DNA of 64,000 nucleotides from Eubacterium sp. AB3007 (GCF_000688015.1 NZ_JIAD01000001.1:1240001-1304000), one strand, 5' to 3'; counted from the stretch's first letter, positions 43,858-51,246 are shown. Numbers and translations: made by a program. The notes: generated by a model from the sequence alone, not told the origin.

Positions 43858-43888
43858 CGAAAAAAGAGGCGCAAGGCCTCTTTTTTCG
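43858..43888 (-). terminator. ssrA: tmRNA terminator
   Basis: AAAAAAGAGGC-GCAAG-GCCTCTTTTTT, 11-bp stem with T tract on either strand, immediately after the tmRNA 3' end. Confidence 0.85.
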
Positions 43889-43892
43889 TTCC

Positions 43893-44265
43893 TGGTGGAG
43901 ATGGCGGGAGTCGAACCCGCGTCCGAAAATAACTCCAAAGCACTTTCTACGAGCGTAGCTGCCGTTTGGATTTTCGCCGGTCACACTGCCCGGCAGCGGG
44001 CCATGTAATCAGTTATCCCGTTAGTCCCCAGCAGCTACGGGCATCACTGCTGAGTTTTCCTGCATGATCGAGGCCAGGTTCCGGGCCTGCAGGTGAACCC
44101 GGGCTGACCTTCGCGCCGCCGAAGCGGGGCTAGCTATGCTGCCATTGCGAAATTGTTGTTGTTATTTTTAGCGTTTGTATTTAACGTGTCCTTTAGTACG
44201 CAGACCGGACAAACTGCGGCTCGCTTATGCTCCTTTACTACCCCCGTCGAAACCTTTACATCCCC
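43893..44265 (-). ncRNA. ssrA: Transfer-messenger RNA
   Basis: The minus strand begins GGGGATGTAAAGGTTTCGAC and ends in a tRNA-like T arm GGTTCGACTCCC and acceptor CATCTCCACCA; the CCA is encoded. Length is 373 nt. The tag frame reads ...NTNAKNNNNNFAMAA followed by TAG (about 44130); the AMAA end fits the family's ALAA/AMAA degradation signal. It tags proteins from stalled ribosomes together with SmpB (48021-48491). A TATAAT at 44311-44306 is a likely -10, implying a short 5' leader removed by RNase P. It is unusual for the duplicated 3' end downstream. Confidence 0.96.
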
Positions 44266-44392
44266 GGGATGGCCTGCCTGAATGGCAGGCATTCTCTGTA
44301 TATAGATTATACCCCAATCTGATACAAAGTACCATAGGCAAAGACAAAATATCTCTGCCTCCCTGCAACTAATTGCACATAACACCGTGAGA

Positions 44393-45727
44393 TCAGTTGT
44401 CATTCCCCCCGAACTCGACCTCCTGAAGCATCTCACGGTAGGATTTCCCTTCTTCACTGGCCCGGTCGGCGATATCGTCGTACTCGGCTTTGTGCCGGGT
44501 GACTCCGTGGCCATGGTAATGTTTGACGCGGACGCCGCCTTCCTCTGCGATCTCCCGCTCCAGCACATAGCGCTCACACTCTGTCCGCCGGATCCCCGCC
44601 GTCTCGGTGTAGCGGAACATGATCCGCACGATCCGCTCCTCTTCCGCAGGGCTCACCAGACAAGAAAGTTTCACTGCGGGCCGCGACTTCTTCATGATGA
44701 TGGGCGTATACCACACGTCCAGTGCTCCCGCTGCAAACAAAGCCTCCATCGCGAAACCCAGCTCTTCGCCAGTCATATCGTCGATGTTGGCCGACAGTTC
44801 CACTGCCATATCCATTCCCTCTGGAAGCGATGCCGGCTCTTCCGGTGCTCCCACCGGGGCTGCCGGAGCATGCTCTACCGTATCCCCCAGGAATACGCGG
44901 ATGATGTTCGGCCTGGCAAAATCCTTGTGCCCCAGACCAACACCGATGGCCCGGGTGCGCATGGCTGGGCGATCTCCATATTCGTCGGCAAAGTAGGTGA
45001 GCAGCGCTGCTCCCGTGGGCGTACAAAGTTCTCCTTCTGTCCCGTCTGTATAGTATTCCTTATTCATCAGGATCTCTGCGGTGGCCGGTGCCGGTACCGG
45101 CAGTCTGCCGTGCGCGCACCATACGGTGCCGCTGCCCACATTGATCGGCGAGACCACTACCTTATCTGCACCGATGGCGTCCATCAGCAGGCAATTGCCC
45201 ACCACGTCTGCCACGGCGTCCATGCTCCCAAGCTCGTGGAAGTGCACCTGATCCATGGGCTTGCCGTGGACCTTGGATTCCGCTGCCGCAATCTTCATGT
45301 AAACGGCGAAAGCGTCTTTCTTCACCTTGCCAGACACAGGCAGCTTGATGATGATCCTCCCCACATCGTCGATGGTGAAGTGGTGATGCTCATGGATATG
45401 TTCGTGGTCATGGTCATGGTCATGGTCATGATTGTGATCATGATGATGATCGTGGTCATGATGATGGTGGGGTTCCCCCTCATGGACGTGCTCATGCTCC
45501 CGGGCGTGGTGCTCCATTTCCTCACCCTCTTCTCTGCCGTTCACCATCACGCGCACGTGCGTTCCGGTGATGCCGGACTTGTCGCCCTTCTTAGGGAGGA
45601 TCTCCACCCCGGGGATCCCCAGCTCCTTCAGCTGTTCCACAGCCTTCCGCGGTGCGATCTCCATGAGCGCCCCCATCAGCATGTCGCCTGCTGCGCCCAT
45701 GCTGCATTCGATAAACAATGTTTTCAT
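44393..45727 (-). CDS. larC: Nickel-pincer cofactor insertion protein LarC
   Basis: 444 residues. The ATG at 45727 lies just past the XRE stop, with GGGAG upstream. LarC uses CTP to insert nickel into the pincer nucleotide cofactor of lactate racemase and related enzymes. Visible are the N-terminal MKTLFIECSMGAAGDMLMGA, a His/Asp-rich metal-binding stretch (about residues 75-118, dozens of His), HFHELGSMDAVADVVG, and a C-terminal half with ELSANIDDMTGEELGFAME. It is encoded in a single open frame, unlike the frameshift-split larC1/larC2 of Lactobacillus plantarum. larA, larB and larE are not in the window. It is co-transcribed with the XRE regulator. Confidence 0.93.
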   Translation of the reverse strand: MKTLFIECSMGAAGDMLMGALMEIAPRKAVEQLKELGIPGVEILPKKGDKSGITGTHVRVMVNGREEGEEMEHHAREHEHVHEGEPHHHHDHDHHHDHNHDHDHDHDHEHIHEHHHFTIDDVGRIIIKLPVSGKVKKDAFAVYMKIAAAESKVHGKPMDQVHFHELGSMDAVADVVGNCLLMDAIGADKVVVSPINVGSGTVWCAHGRLPVPAPATAEILMNKEYYTDGTEGELCTPTGAALLTYFADEYGDRPAMRTRAIGVGLGHKDFARPNIIRVFLGDTVEHAPAAPVGAPEEPASLPEGMDMAVELSANIDDMTGEELGFAMEALFAAGALDVWYTPIIMKKSRPAVKLSCLVSPAEEERIVRIMFRYTETAGIRRTECERYVLEREIAEEGGVRVKHYHGHGVTRHKAEYDDIADRASEEGKSYREMLQEVEFGGNDN

Positions 45728-45729
45728 TG

Positions 45730-46011
45730 TCACTCTCCCTTTTCCAAGTAGAATAATTCCTCAAATTCCCAGTCCAGTGCGTGGCATAGGAGAAGCGCCA
45801 ACCTGGCGGTTGGACTGAACTGTCCCGTCTCCAGGGAGCTGATCGTCTGACGGGATACGCCCACCATCTCTGCCAGGTGCCCCTGGGAGTATCCCTTCTC
45901 CCGGCGCGCTTCCTTAAGATGATTATGCAGGACCAGATCTTCCACCGGTCCCAGACCTATGGGCGGCCCCTCCCTTTCCCTGCTGGACCAATCGACAAGT
46001 TTACTTGTCAT
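45730..46011 (-). CDS. XRE-type HTH regulator of the larC unit
   Basis: 93 residues. ATG 46011 is preferred to an upstream start because GAGGGGG lies just upstream of it. Residues 30-85 are a Cro/C1-type helix-turn-helix: LKEARREKGYSQGHLAEMVG then VSRQTISSLETGQ, followed by LALLLCHALDWEFEELF, typical of small YozG-like regulators. The stop lies 2 bp before the larC start. Its promoter and first codons hold four copies of a 16-bp near-palindrome, so autoregulation is likely. Confidence 0.9.
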   Translation of the reverse strand: MTSKLVDWSSREREGPPIGLGPVEDLVLHNHLKEARREKGYSQGHLAEMVGVSRQTISSLETGQFSPTARLALLLCHALDWEFEELFYLEKGE

Positions 46012-46138
46012 ATCATCCCCCTCATTCCACATAAACCCCAATATGACAAGTTTACATTGCTATACTATACCCCTTAATCGCACTTATAGCAAGTTTACTT
46101 GTCATTTCTATTATATGTATGCAAAGTACACTTGTCAA
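45994..46138 (-). promoter_or_regulatory. Consensus promoter with four operator-like 16-mers
   Basis: Minus strand TTGACA (46138-46133), 17 bp, TATAAT (46115-46110). Copies related to GACAAGTTTACTTGTC (plus-strand reading) occur at 45994-46009 (perfect, over the XRE start codon), 46045-46060, 46088-46103 (start of the transcript) and 46121-46136 (over the -35). Confidence 0.8.
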
Positions 46139-46430
46139 CACTTTATTCTCTATTCTGTGCACAAAGTATCCGCCATGAGAATGGCAGGATTGTGCAACAG
46201 CCCCAGATCTCTTCCGGTTCCTTCCGCAAGAGCCGGACTACACTTTTCCGGGTTGAGCGGGATTTTGTAGTAGATTTATGGGCGACCTGCTACAAAAACA
46301 GCAAGTCTGATGAAAATTGTAGTAGGTTTTTGTCCGATTTACTACAAAATCATCGGGTTTGGCGGATCTTGTAGTAGGTCCCGGCAGAATAATTCCAATA
46401 TGAAGTGTACCCATAAAAGTAGAGTCACTC

Positions 46431-47303
46431 CTATATGATTTCTCCCCTATGATAATAATCATACGGGGTTGAGTAATTGATGGATTCGTGTGGCCTTTTA
46501 CGAGGATAAAAGTGCCACACGTATTCATATATATCACCTTTTGCCTCGTTGATTGTTCTGTATTTTTTCTTTAGCCATTCTGACTTCATTTTACCCCAGA
46601 AACTTTCCATTGGTGCATTGTCCCAGCAATCTCCCTTACGGCTCATGCTGCATATGAATCCCTGCCTGCTCAGCATTCTCCTGTATTCCTTCGAACAGTA
46701 GGTCGAACCCCTGTCCGAATGTATGATGCATCCCGGACTTCCACAGCCTCTGAGAAGCATATCTTTTAATGCATCCATTACCAGAAATCTATCGTTATGC
46801 ACGCTCATTGCCAACCCTACGGGAAGCCTTCCATACAGATCCAGTATTCCGGCCACATACAGATCTCCCTGCTCCGTAGCAATGACTGTTGTATCACTTA
46901 CCATCTTTTTATCCGGGGCATCAACGCTGAAGTCTCTGTCGATAAGATTGTCGGCGATTGGCTCGTCATGGTCTGAATCCGTCGTGCAGACAAACCTTCT
47001 GCATGTCCTGGAAAAGAGAGCGCACTCCTGCATGATCCTCTCGACACGTTTATGGTTGACACGTTTTTTGCGACCTTTATTCAGGATAACGGTTACTTTT
47101 CTTGATCCGTATGATCCTCTGGAAGCTCTGTATATGTCGTATATCTCTTTTGTGATCTTAAGGTCTTCTTTCTCTTTCTCCGTAAGTGGCCCATCGACTC
47201 GTCTGCGCCATTTGTAGTATCCGCTCTCTGACACCTTTAGTACTCTGGCCATCCTCGCAATGCTGTGCTCGTGTTTATGCTCACGCATGAAAAGATATTT
47301 CAA
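46431..47303 (-). CDS. IS3-family transposase OrfB (integrase core)
   Basis: 290 codons from a TTG at 47303. The N-terminal SESGYYKWRRR region is HTH_21-like; then comes an rve integrase core with the catalytic residues Asp in MVSDTTVIA, Asp in IIHSDRGSTYCS and Glu in NAPMESFWGKMKSE, the D-D-35-E of IS3 elements. The frame is entered most plausibly by a -1 ribosomal slip from orfA at AAAAAAAG (47342-47335). In that frame the fusion reads SGLPCKCKARLKYLF and continues without stop. Initiation at the TTGA overlap is the alternative. Confidence 0.93.
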   Translation of the reverse strand: MKYLFMREHKHEHSIARMARVLKVSESGYYKWRRRVDGPLTEKEKEDLKITKEIYDIYRASRGSYGSRKVTVILNKGRKKRVNHKRVERIMQECALFSRTCRRFVCTTDSDHDEPIADNLIDRDFSVDAPDKKMVSDTTVIATEQGDLYVAGILDLYGRLPVGLAMSVHNDRFLVMDALKDMLLRGCGSPGCIIHSDRGSTYCSKEYRRMLSRQGFICSMSRKGDCWDNAPMESFWGKMKSEWLKKKYRTINEAKGDIYEYVWHFYPRKRPHESINYSTPYDYYHRGEII

Positions 47304-47605
47304 TCGCGCTTTACATTTGCAAGGAAGGCCGCTGCTTTTTTTAGTATTTCGACCTCCTCACGAAGCTCTGCGTTCTCTTTTTCAAGCTCTTTTTCCCGAT
47401 CGGTCCTCTTATCTGATTTGGTAAACCCTTTTCGAAAGGCTTTATCTTCACCAACTTCAGCAAGATGATTACGCCATCGTATGACAGTCCACGGCATGAT
47501 TCCGTACTTGTCGGCTATGACATGTTCCAGATTCTTGTTTTCAGGCCGCAATGCTTCTTTTGCCACCATCAATTTGAACTGTTTGCTGTAATTTGTTCTT
47601 GACAT
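47300..47605 (-). CDS. IS3-family transposase OrfA
   Basis: 101 residues. ATG 47605 (MSRTNYSKQFKLM) has GGAGG upstream. It is an HTH_Tnp_1-type protein: FKLMVAKEALRPENKNLEHV, then MPWTVIRWRNHLAE, followed by a coiled coil (KELEKENAELREEVEILKKA) that ends at the A7 slip site. It binds the terminal repeats and, as an OrfAB fusion, forms the active transposase. Its stop overlaps the orfB start. Confidence 0.92.
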   Translation of the reverse strand: MSRTNYSKQFKLMVAKEALRPENKNLEHVIADKYGIMPWTVIRWRNHLAEVGEDKAFRKGFTKSDKRTDREKELEKENAELREEVEILKKAAAFLANVKRD

Positions 47606-47821
47606 GGTGTACCTCCAATCTACATGCATTATACCATGCTTTGCAGACTCTACTTTTTGGGGTACACCTCAATATATGGAAAACTGCAGGTGTTATCAGG
47701 AAGAAAACGACTACAAAAACTCTGTTCTCCCGTAAAAGTGTAGTCGTCTCACCGAAAACCTACTACAAAATACCGTCCCAGAGCTTTTTTTGTAGTCCGC
47801 AGTTCGGCGAGCGCAGTCTGG

Positions 47822-47873
47822 CCGCCGCCGGCCGGCATACTATCGGCGGCCGGCAAACCGCCGCCGGCCGGCA
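47822..47873. repeat. GC-rich direct repeats
   Basis: CCGCCGCCGGCCGGCA at 47822-47837 and 47858-47873, with a related GGCGGCCGGCA between them. Composition is very different from the AT-rich motif array next to it. Confidence 0.7.
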
Positions 47874-47890
47874 AGCCTCCCCGTGCGCCC

Positions 47891-47915
47891 CAAAGAAAGA
47901 GGGCTGCTGCCCTCA
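47891..47915 (-). terminator. Probable smpB operon terminator
   Basis: On the minus strand GAGGGC-AGCA-GCCCTC followed by TTTCTTTGG, about 110 bp past the smpB stop and beyond the palindrome at 47920-47982. Confidence 0.6.
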
Positions 47916-47919
47916 GCAT

Positions 47920-47982
47920 GGTAGGCTACCCCCCAAGTAGGGTTTATATTCAGTGTCCTACTTGTGAGGGGGGTAGCCTACC
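47920..47982. repeat. Long imperfect palindrome, MITE-like
   Basis: Left arm GGTAGGCTACCCCCCAAGTAGG (47920-47941) pairs with CCTACTTGTGAGGGGGGTAG+CCTACC (47957-47982) except for a 4-base bulge; the loop is about 15 nt. It is flanked by a weaker outer repeat (GAGGGCTGCTG / CAACAGCCTC). Confidence 0.7.
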
Positions 47983-48020
47983 AACGCTTTGTGCAACAGC
48001 CTCTTTAGAGACAGCTCCTG

Positions 48021-48491
48021 TTACCTTCGCAGGCTTTTCTTGATAGCCTGGTCGATCTTGCGGGCTGCATCCTTCTTGGCGATGGTCTCCCGCTTGTCAT
48101 AGTTCTTCTTGCCTCGGCAGACGCCCAACTCTACCTTGGCCAGTCCGGCTTTGTTGATATACATGCGTAAGGGAACAAGCGTCATTCCCTCGCGGGTGGT
48201 CGCCTCCAGCATCTTGCGGATCTCTCTCTTGTGGAGAAGCAGTTTCCGGGGCCTGAGCGGATCCACATTGAACCGGTTTCCCTGCTCGTAGGGGCTGATG
48301 TTCATCCCGAGCAGAATGACCTCCCCGTTCTGGATCCTGGCATAGCTTTCCTTGATGCTTACCTTTCCTGCCCGGACGGACTTGATCTCCGTCCCGGTGA
48401 GGGCGATCCCCGCCTCATAGCTATCCTCGATAAAATAGTCGTGGCGTGCTTTCTTGTTGTTCGCCACAAGCTTCAGTGTTCGCTCCTTCAT
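48021..48491 (-). CDS. smpB: SsrA-binding protein SmpB
   Basis: 156 residues, the usual SmpB length. OB-fold motifs are [44 protein letters not shown]-like [11 protein letters not shown], [20 protein letters not shown] and the basic C-terminal tail ([19 protein letters not shown]) that enters the mRNA channel. It works with tmRNA (43893-44265) in ribosome rescue. It is the last gene of the rluD-family/lepB/lepB operon, 5 bp after lepB. Confidence 0.97.
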   Translation of the reverse strand: MKERTLKLVANNKKARHDYFIEDSYEAGIALTGTEIKSVRAGKVSIKESYARIQNGEVILLGMNISPYEQGNRFNVDPLRPRKLLLHKREIRKMLEATTREGMTLVPLRMYINKAGLAKVELGVCRGKKNYDKRETIAKKDAARKIDQAIKKSLRR

Positions 48492-48496
48492 TACTG

Positions 48497-49075
48497 TTAC
48501 CTCTCATACGGGTTGCGCAGCGTTCCGAAACGACCGAAGGGGTAGATCCGCATCACCACCTTGCCGGTCACTCGCTCCATGCTCACATCACCGACTCCTG
48601 CATAACGGCTGTCCATACTGTTCAACCGGTTGTCTCCCAAACAGAAGATCGTTCCCTCCGGCACCTTGTGTGCCTTCAGATCTCCATCGGGCTCGTCCGT
48701 TACACCATCTCGTGTATACCCCTGGTCGTCCTTCTCTCCATTGATGTACACCTGCCCATCGTGGATGTCGATCACATCCCCCGGCAAGCCTATGACACGC
48801 TTGATGAAAAGCTTCTCGCCCTCCTCAGCGCCAGGAACCTCCTCCTCTGTCTCAAAGACTACTACGTCTCCCTTCTTGGGCATCTTGGAATGATATGCCA
48901 TCTTGTAGACGATCACGTAGTCTCCGTCAAAGAACTTCGGGAGCATGGAGTCCCCGCTGATAATAGTTGGTCTGATGAACACCAGAATCACTGCCGCCAC
49001 AATAACGACGACCAGGATATCGGTCAGCCAGCCTCGCAACGCGCTCTTTTGGTTTTCTTGTTTCCTCGCAGCCAT
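48497..49075 (-). CDS. lepB: Signal peptidase I (second copy)
   Basis: 192 residues with one N-terminal transmembrane helix (about 17-37, [15 protein letters not shown]). The catalytic Ser is in [16 protein letters not shown] and the catalytic Lys in [15 protein letters not shown]. Box [17 protein letters not shown] is intact. It removes signal peptides from exported proteins on the outer face of the membrane. It is 9 bp downstream of a paralogous lepB and immediately before smpB. Confidence 0.95.
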   Translation of the reverse strand: MAARKQENQKSALRGWLTDILVVVIVAAVILVFIRPTIISGDSMLPKFFDGDYVIVYKMAYHSKMPKKGDVVVFETEEEVPGAEEGEKLFIKRVIGLPGDVIDIHDGQVYINGEKDDQGYTRDGVTDEPDGDLKAHKVPEGTIFCLGDNRLNSMDSRYAGVGDVSMERVTGKVVMRIYPFGRFGTLRNPYER

Positions 49076-49084
49076 GTGCGCCTC

Positions 49085-49645
49085 CTACCCCTCGTACGGA
49101 TTATGGATGGGGCCGATCTTGTTGAACGGGAAAGCACGGAAGACCACCTTACCTACCAGGCGATCGGTCTCCACATCACCGACCTCCTCGTAACGGCTGT
49201 CGATGCTTACCTCCCGGTTGTCGCCCATACAGAAAAGCGTTCCCTTTGGCACCTTGTGTTCAATGATATCGCCTACGGTAAATCCATCTGCCGTGTAGCT
49301 CTGGTCATCCTTCTGTCCGTTGATGAACACCTGCCCATCCCGGATGGTGATGGTGTCCCCCGGCAGACCGATCACACGCTTGATCAGGAGTTTCTTCTTG
49401 CCATTATAGGTCAGATCCGACTGAAAGATCACCACATCCCCCTTGGCCGGCAGTTTGGACTTGTATGCCATCTTGTAAACGAAGAGATAGTCGTTCTCAT
49501 AGAAATTAGGTTCCATGGAACTCTCTTTCACGATGGTGGGTTTGATAAACTGGATGATGACCACCGCGATGATCACCGCGATGAGAATGTCCTTGATCCA
49601 GGACCATGCGATCTGTTTTCCTGTCAGCTGTTCTCCCTTGCTCAT
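49085..49645 (-). CDS. lepB: Signal peptidase I (first copy)
   Basis: 186 residues with an N-terminal membrane helix (about 14-34). Ser is in VKESSMEPNFYENDYL and Lys in [15 protein letters not shown]; box E reads GDNREVSIDSRYEEVG. It is paralogous to the next gene, roughly half identical by eye. Its ATG overlaps the stop of the pseudouridine synthase gene by 4 bp (ATGA). A tandem pair may reflect a large secretome, including the giant surface proteins here; that is inference. Confidence 0.95.
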   Translation of the reverse strand: MSKGEQLTGKQIAWSWIKDILIAVIIAVVIIQFIKPTIVKESSMEPNFYENDYLFVYKMAYKSKLPAKGDVVIFQSDLTYNGKKKLLIKRVIGLPGDTITIRDGQVFINGQKDDQSYTADGFTVGDIIEHKVPKGTLFCMGDNREVSIDSRYEEVGDVETDRLVGKVVFRAFPFNKIGPIHNPYEG

Positions 49646-50613
49646 AAGTTGCCTTTCCCGGAGAGACCAAGGGCCTCCTCTATCTCTCTGAATTTTTTTG
49701 GTTTCTTCGCCTGTACCCGCTTTCCATTCAGATGCTCATAGCCCGCCGGCATATCCGAGAACGCCAGCTCCCAGGCCACCAGTAACTGTGCGGTGAGGCC
49801 AAACCGGTCACGCATGATCCGGTTGATCGACGGGTCCCCGTACTTGGTATCTCCCACCAGCGGATAGCCGGCATCTGCCAACTGTGTCCGGATCTGATGT
49901 GTCCTGCCGGTGCGGATCTCAACCTGGCAGAGTGTATAGCTCTCCACGCTCCGAAGCGGCTCAACCAATGTCTCCATGGACTTCCCTACCTCGCTGACCA
50001 GCGTCTTGTTCCGGGATTCGTCCCGGGTCATTGCCCCCAGCAGGCGCAGCGGCTCCCGCAGTTCCCCCGCCACGATGGTCAGGTAGAACTTCCGGATGCT
50101 GGCGTGGTCACGAAGCAAACGGTTCATCACCTTCAACGCGTCGTAGGTCTTGGGGAAGATCACCAGTCCCGCGGTATTCCGATCCAGCCGGTTCACCGGT
50201 GCCGGCACAAAGCTCTTCTCCCTGGGATCGTACTTCCCCTCCCCGATCAGCCAGGCCAACACCTGGTTGGCCAGGTGGTTACCCTTCTCCCGTCCATCCC
50301 CGTGGGTCAAAAGCCCAGGGGGCTTATCCACGATGAGGATCTGCGAATCCTCGTAGGCTACGGTGAACTGCTTGCGTGCCCGGACGGTTTTCCGGGCGGG
50401 ATGATAGCGCGCCAGATCCTCCTCCGAAAGATAGAGGGTGACCTCGTCTCCCTCCTTCAATACATAGTCTTGTTTCTGACGCCGGCCGTTCACCTTCACG
50501 TCCTTGCGAATGGCCTTATACACAAAACTCAGCGGCGCGCCCCGCAGATACTTCTTCAGGAACTTATCAAGCCGCTGTGCTCCCTCGTTTGCTCCAATGC
50601 TGAATGTAACCAT
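49642..50613 (-). CDS. RluA/RluD-family pseudouridine synthase
   Basis: 323 residues from ATG 50613 (MVTFSIGANEGAQRLDKFLK). It has an N-terminal S4 RNA-binding domain (to about 70) and a synthase core with the catalytic Asp in VNRLDRNTAGLVIF, then RTHQIRTQLADAGYPLVGD. It isomerises uridines in 23S rRNA or tRNA. The position of the -10 only 7 bp upstream of this ATG, and the lack of any Shine-Dalgarno, suggest a leaderless mRNA. An upstream in-frame ATG at 50688 also lacks a ribosome site and would lie before the promoter. It is the first gene of the operon with lepB, lepB and smpB. Confidence 0.92.
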   Translation of the reverse strand: MVTFSIGANEGAQRLDKFLKKYLRGAPLSFVYKAIRKDVKVNGRRQKQDYVLKEGDEVTLYLSEEDLARYHPARKTVRARKQFTVAYEDSQILIVDKPPGLLTHGDGREKGNHLANQVLAWLIGEGKYDPREKSFVPAPVNRLDRNTAGLVIFPKTYDALKVMNRLLRDHASIRKFYLTIVAGELREPLRLLGAMTRDESRNKTLVSEVGKSMETLVEPLRSVESYTLCQVEIRTGRTHQIRTQLADAGYPLVGDTKYGDPSINRIMRDRFGLTAQLLVAWELAFSDMPAGYEHLNGKRVQAKKPKKFREIEEALGLSGKGNL

Positions 50614-50619
50614 AGAGTT

Positions 50620-50670
50620 ATTATACAACAGATAAAACGCATTGTCTATTCTCGATTCTTGTGGTAAAAT
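50620..50670. promoter_or_regulatory. Back-to-back promoters sharing a -35
   Basis: Minus: TAGACA (50648-50643), 17 bp, TATAAT (50625-50620), predicted start at or near 50613. Plus: TTGTCT (50642-50647), 17 bp, TAAAAT (50665-50670) for the gene at 50700. The two -35 hexamers overlap in five bases, so only one polymerase can bind at a time. Confidence 0.7.
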
Positions 50671-50699
50671 GGTTGTACGTATCATCAAGGAGGTAAGGA

Positions 50700-51173
50700 A
50701 TGGAAAACAAGAGATCCATCCGCGATTTCAACTACAACCATAGCGATATATTCCTGGCGATCATCATCCTGCTCATCGCCGCCGTCCTCATCGTATGGCG
50801 GATCGATGTGATCATGGATTATCCCAAGACACTGAACACGGAGGCCATCGCAGCAGATCTGCAGGCTGCGGACACCAGTGGAGGTACCACCTCCACCGGA
50901 AACACCGAGAAGACCACCACCACAGGCTCCCTTAAGGCCACCTGGAACGGGGATGCGCTGGCGGAAGATTTCAGTGTCAAACTGAAGGGCAAGTCCTCAG
51001 GGGATGACATCCAGACCCTGATCAACGCCGGACTGTTCCTCAATCTGACCGACTTCAACAACACCTGCAAGGAGGCCGGACTGAAGGTCAACAAGCTGAA
51101 GAAGGGTTCCTACACCTTTGCTGCCGGTATGACCAAGGAAGAGATCGTCAAGGCGGTAGTCAAGAAGAAATAG
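50700..51173 (+). CDS. MltG/YceG-like membrane-anchored protein
   Basis: 157 residues with AAGGAGG upstream of the ATG. There is one membrane helix (about 19-37), a Thr/Gly/Ser linker (about 55-80), then an extracytoplasmic module with KLKGKSSGDDIQTLINAGLF, DFNNTCKEAGLKV and KLKKGSYTFAAGMTKEEIV. This is the LysM-like entry module of endolytic transglycosylase MltG, without the catalytic YceG domain (full MltG is over 300 residues). It may bind peptidoglycan. It is monocistronic, with a terminator at 51195-51244. Confidence 0.78.
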   Translation: MENKRSIRDFNYNHSDIFLAIIILLIAAVLIVWRIDVIMDYPKTLNTEAIAADLQAADTSGGTTSTGNTEKTTTTGSLKATWNGDALAEDFSVKLKGKSSGDDIQTLINAGLFLNLTDFNNTCKEAGLKVNKLKKGSYTFAAGMTKEEIVKAVVKKK

Positions 51174-51194
51174 CATAGACTCGATCCAGAAGGA

Positions 51195-51244
51195 AAGTCC
51201 CGCGCAACCGACAACTTTCGTCGGTGCGCGGGACTTGTTGTTTT
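51195..51244. terminator. Strong terminator between convergent genes
   Basis: AAGTCCCGCGC ... GCGCGGGACTT with an inner CCGAC/GTCGG hairpin and a T-rich tail; it ends the MltG-like gene and faces the pncB stop. Confidence 0.85.
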
Positions 51245-51246
51245 CC

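Larger units (their letters stand above)
46401..47671 (-). mobile_element. IS3-family insertion sequence
   Basis: 1271 bp. The 26-bp terminal repeats TGAAGTGTACCCATAAAAGT... (46401-46426) and, inverted, TGAGGTGTACCCCAAAAAGT... (47671-47646) have three mismatches. ATA flanks both ends, a probable 3-bp target duplication. It contains overlapping orfA and orfB with an intact DDE motif and frameshift signal, so it looks complete and possibly active. Confidence 0.93.
46237..47798. repeat. Array of alternating inverted TTGTAGTAG motifs, split by the IS
   Basis: Ten motifs in strictly alternating orientation. Forward (TTGTAGTAG-like) are at 46263, 46317, 46369, 47734 and 47785. Reverse (CTACAAAA-like) are at 46237, 46287, 46338, 47709 and 47755. 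Neighbours are 21-31 bp apart, forward-to-forward about 52 bp. The IS at 46401-47671 sits between the third forward and fourth reverse motif. No gene is present in this 46142-46400 and 47672-47800 sequence. Confidence 0.75.

Noticed and set aside
43639..43984. Small frames over the tmRNA 3' end (GGDGGSRTR-like peptides)
   Set aside because: They translate the tRNA-like domain and its duplicate; such peptides are frequent false annotations of ssrA-type sequence.
46237..47798. Possible CRISPR array
   Set aside because: Repeats are 9-15 bp, alternate in direction and have irregular spacing; no cas gene is in the window.
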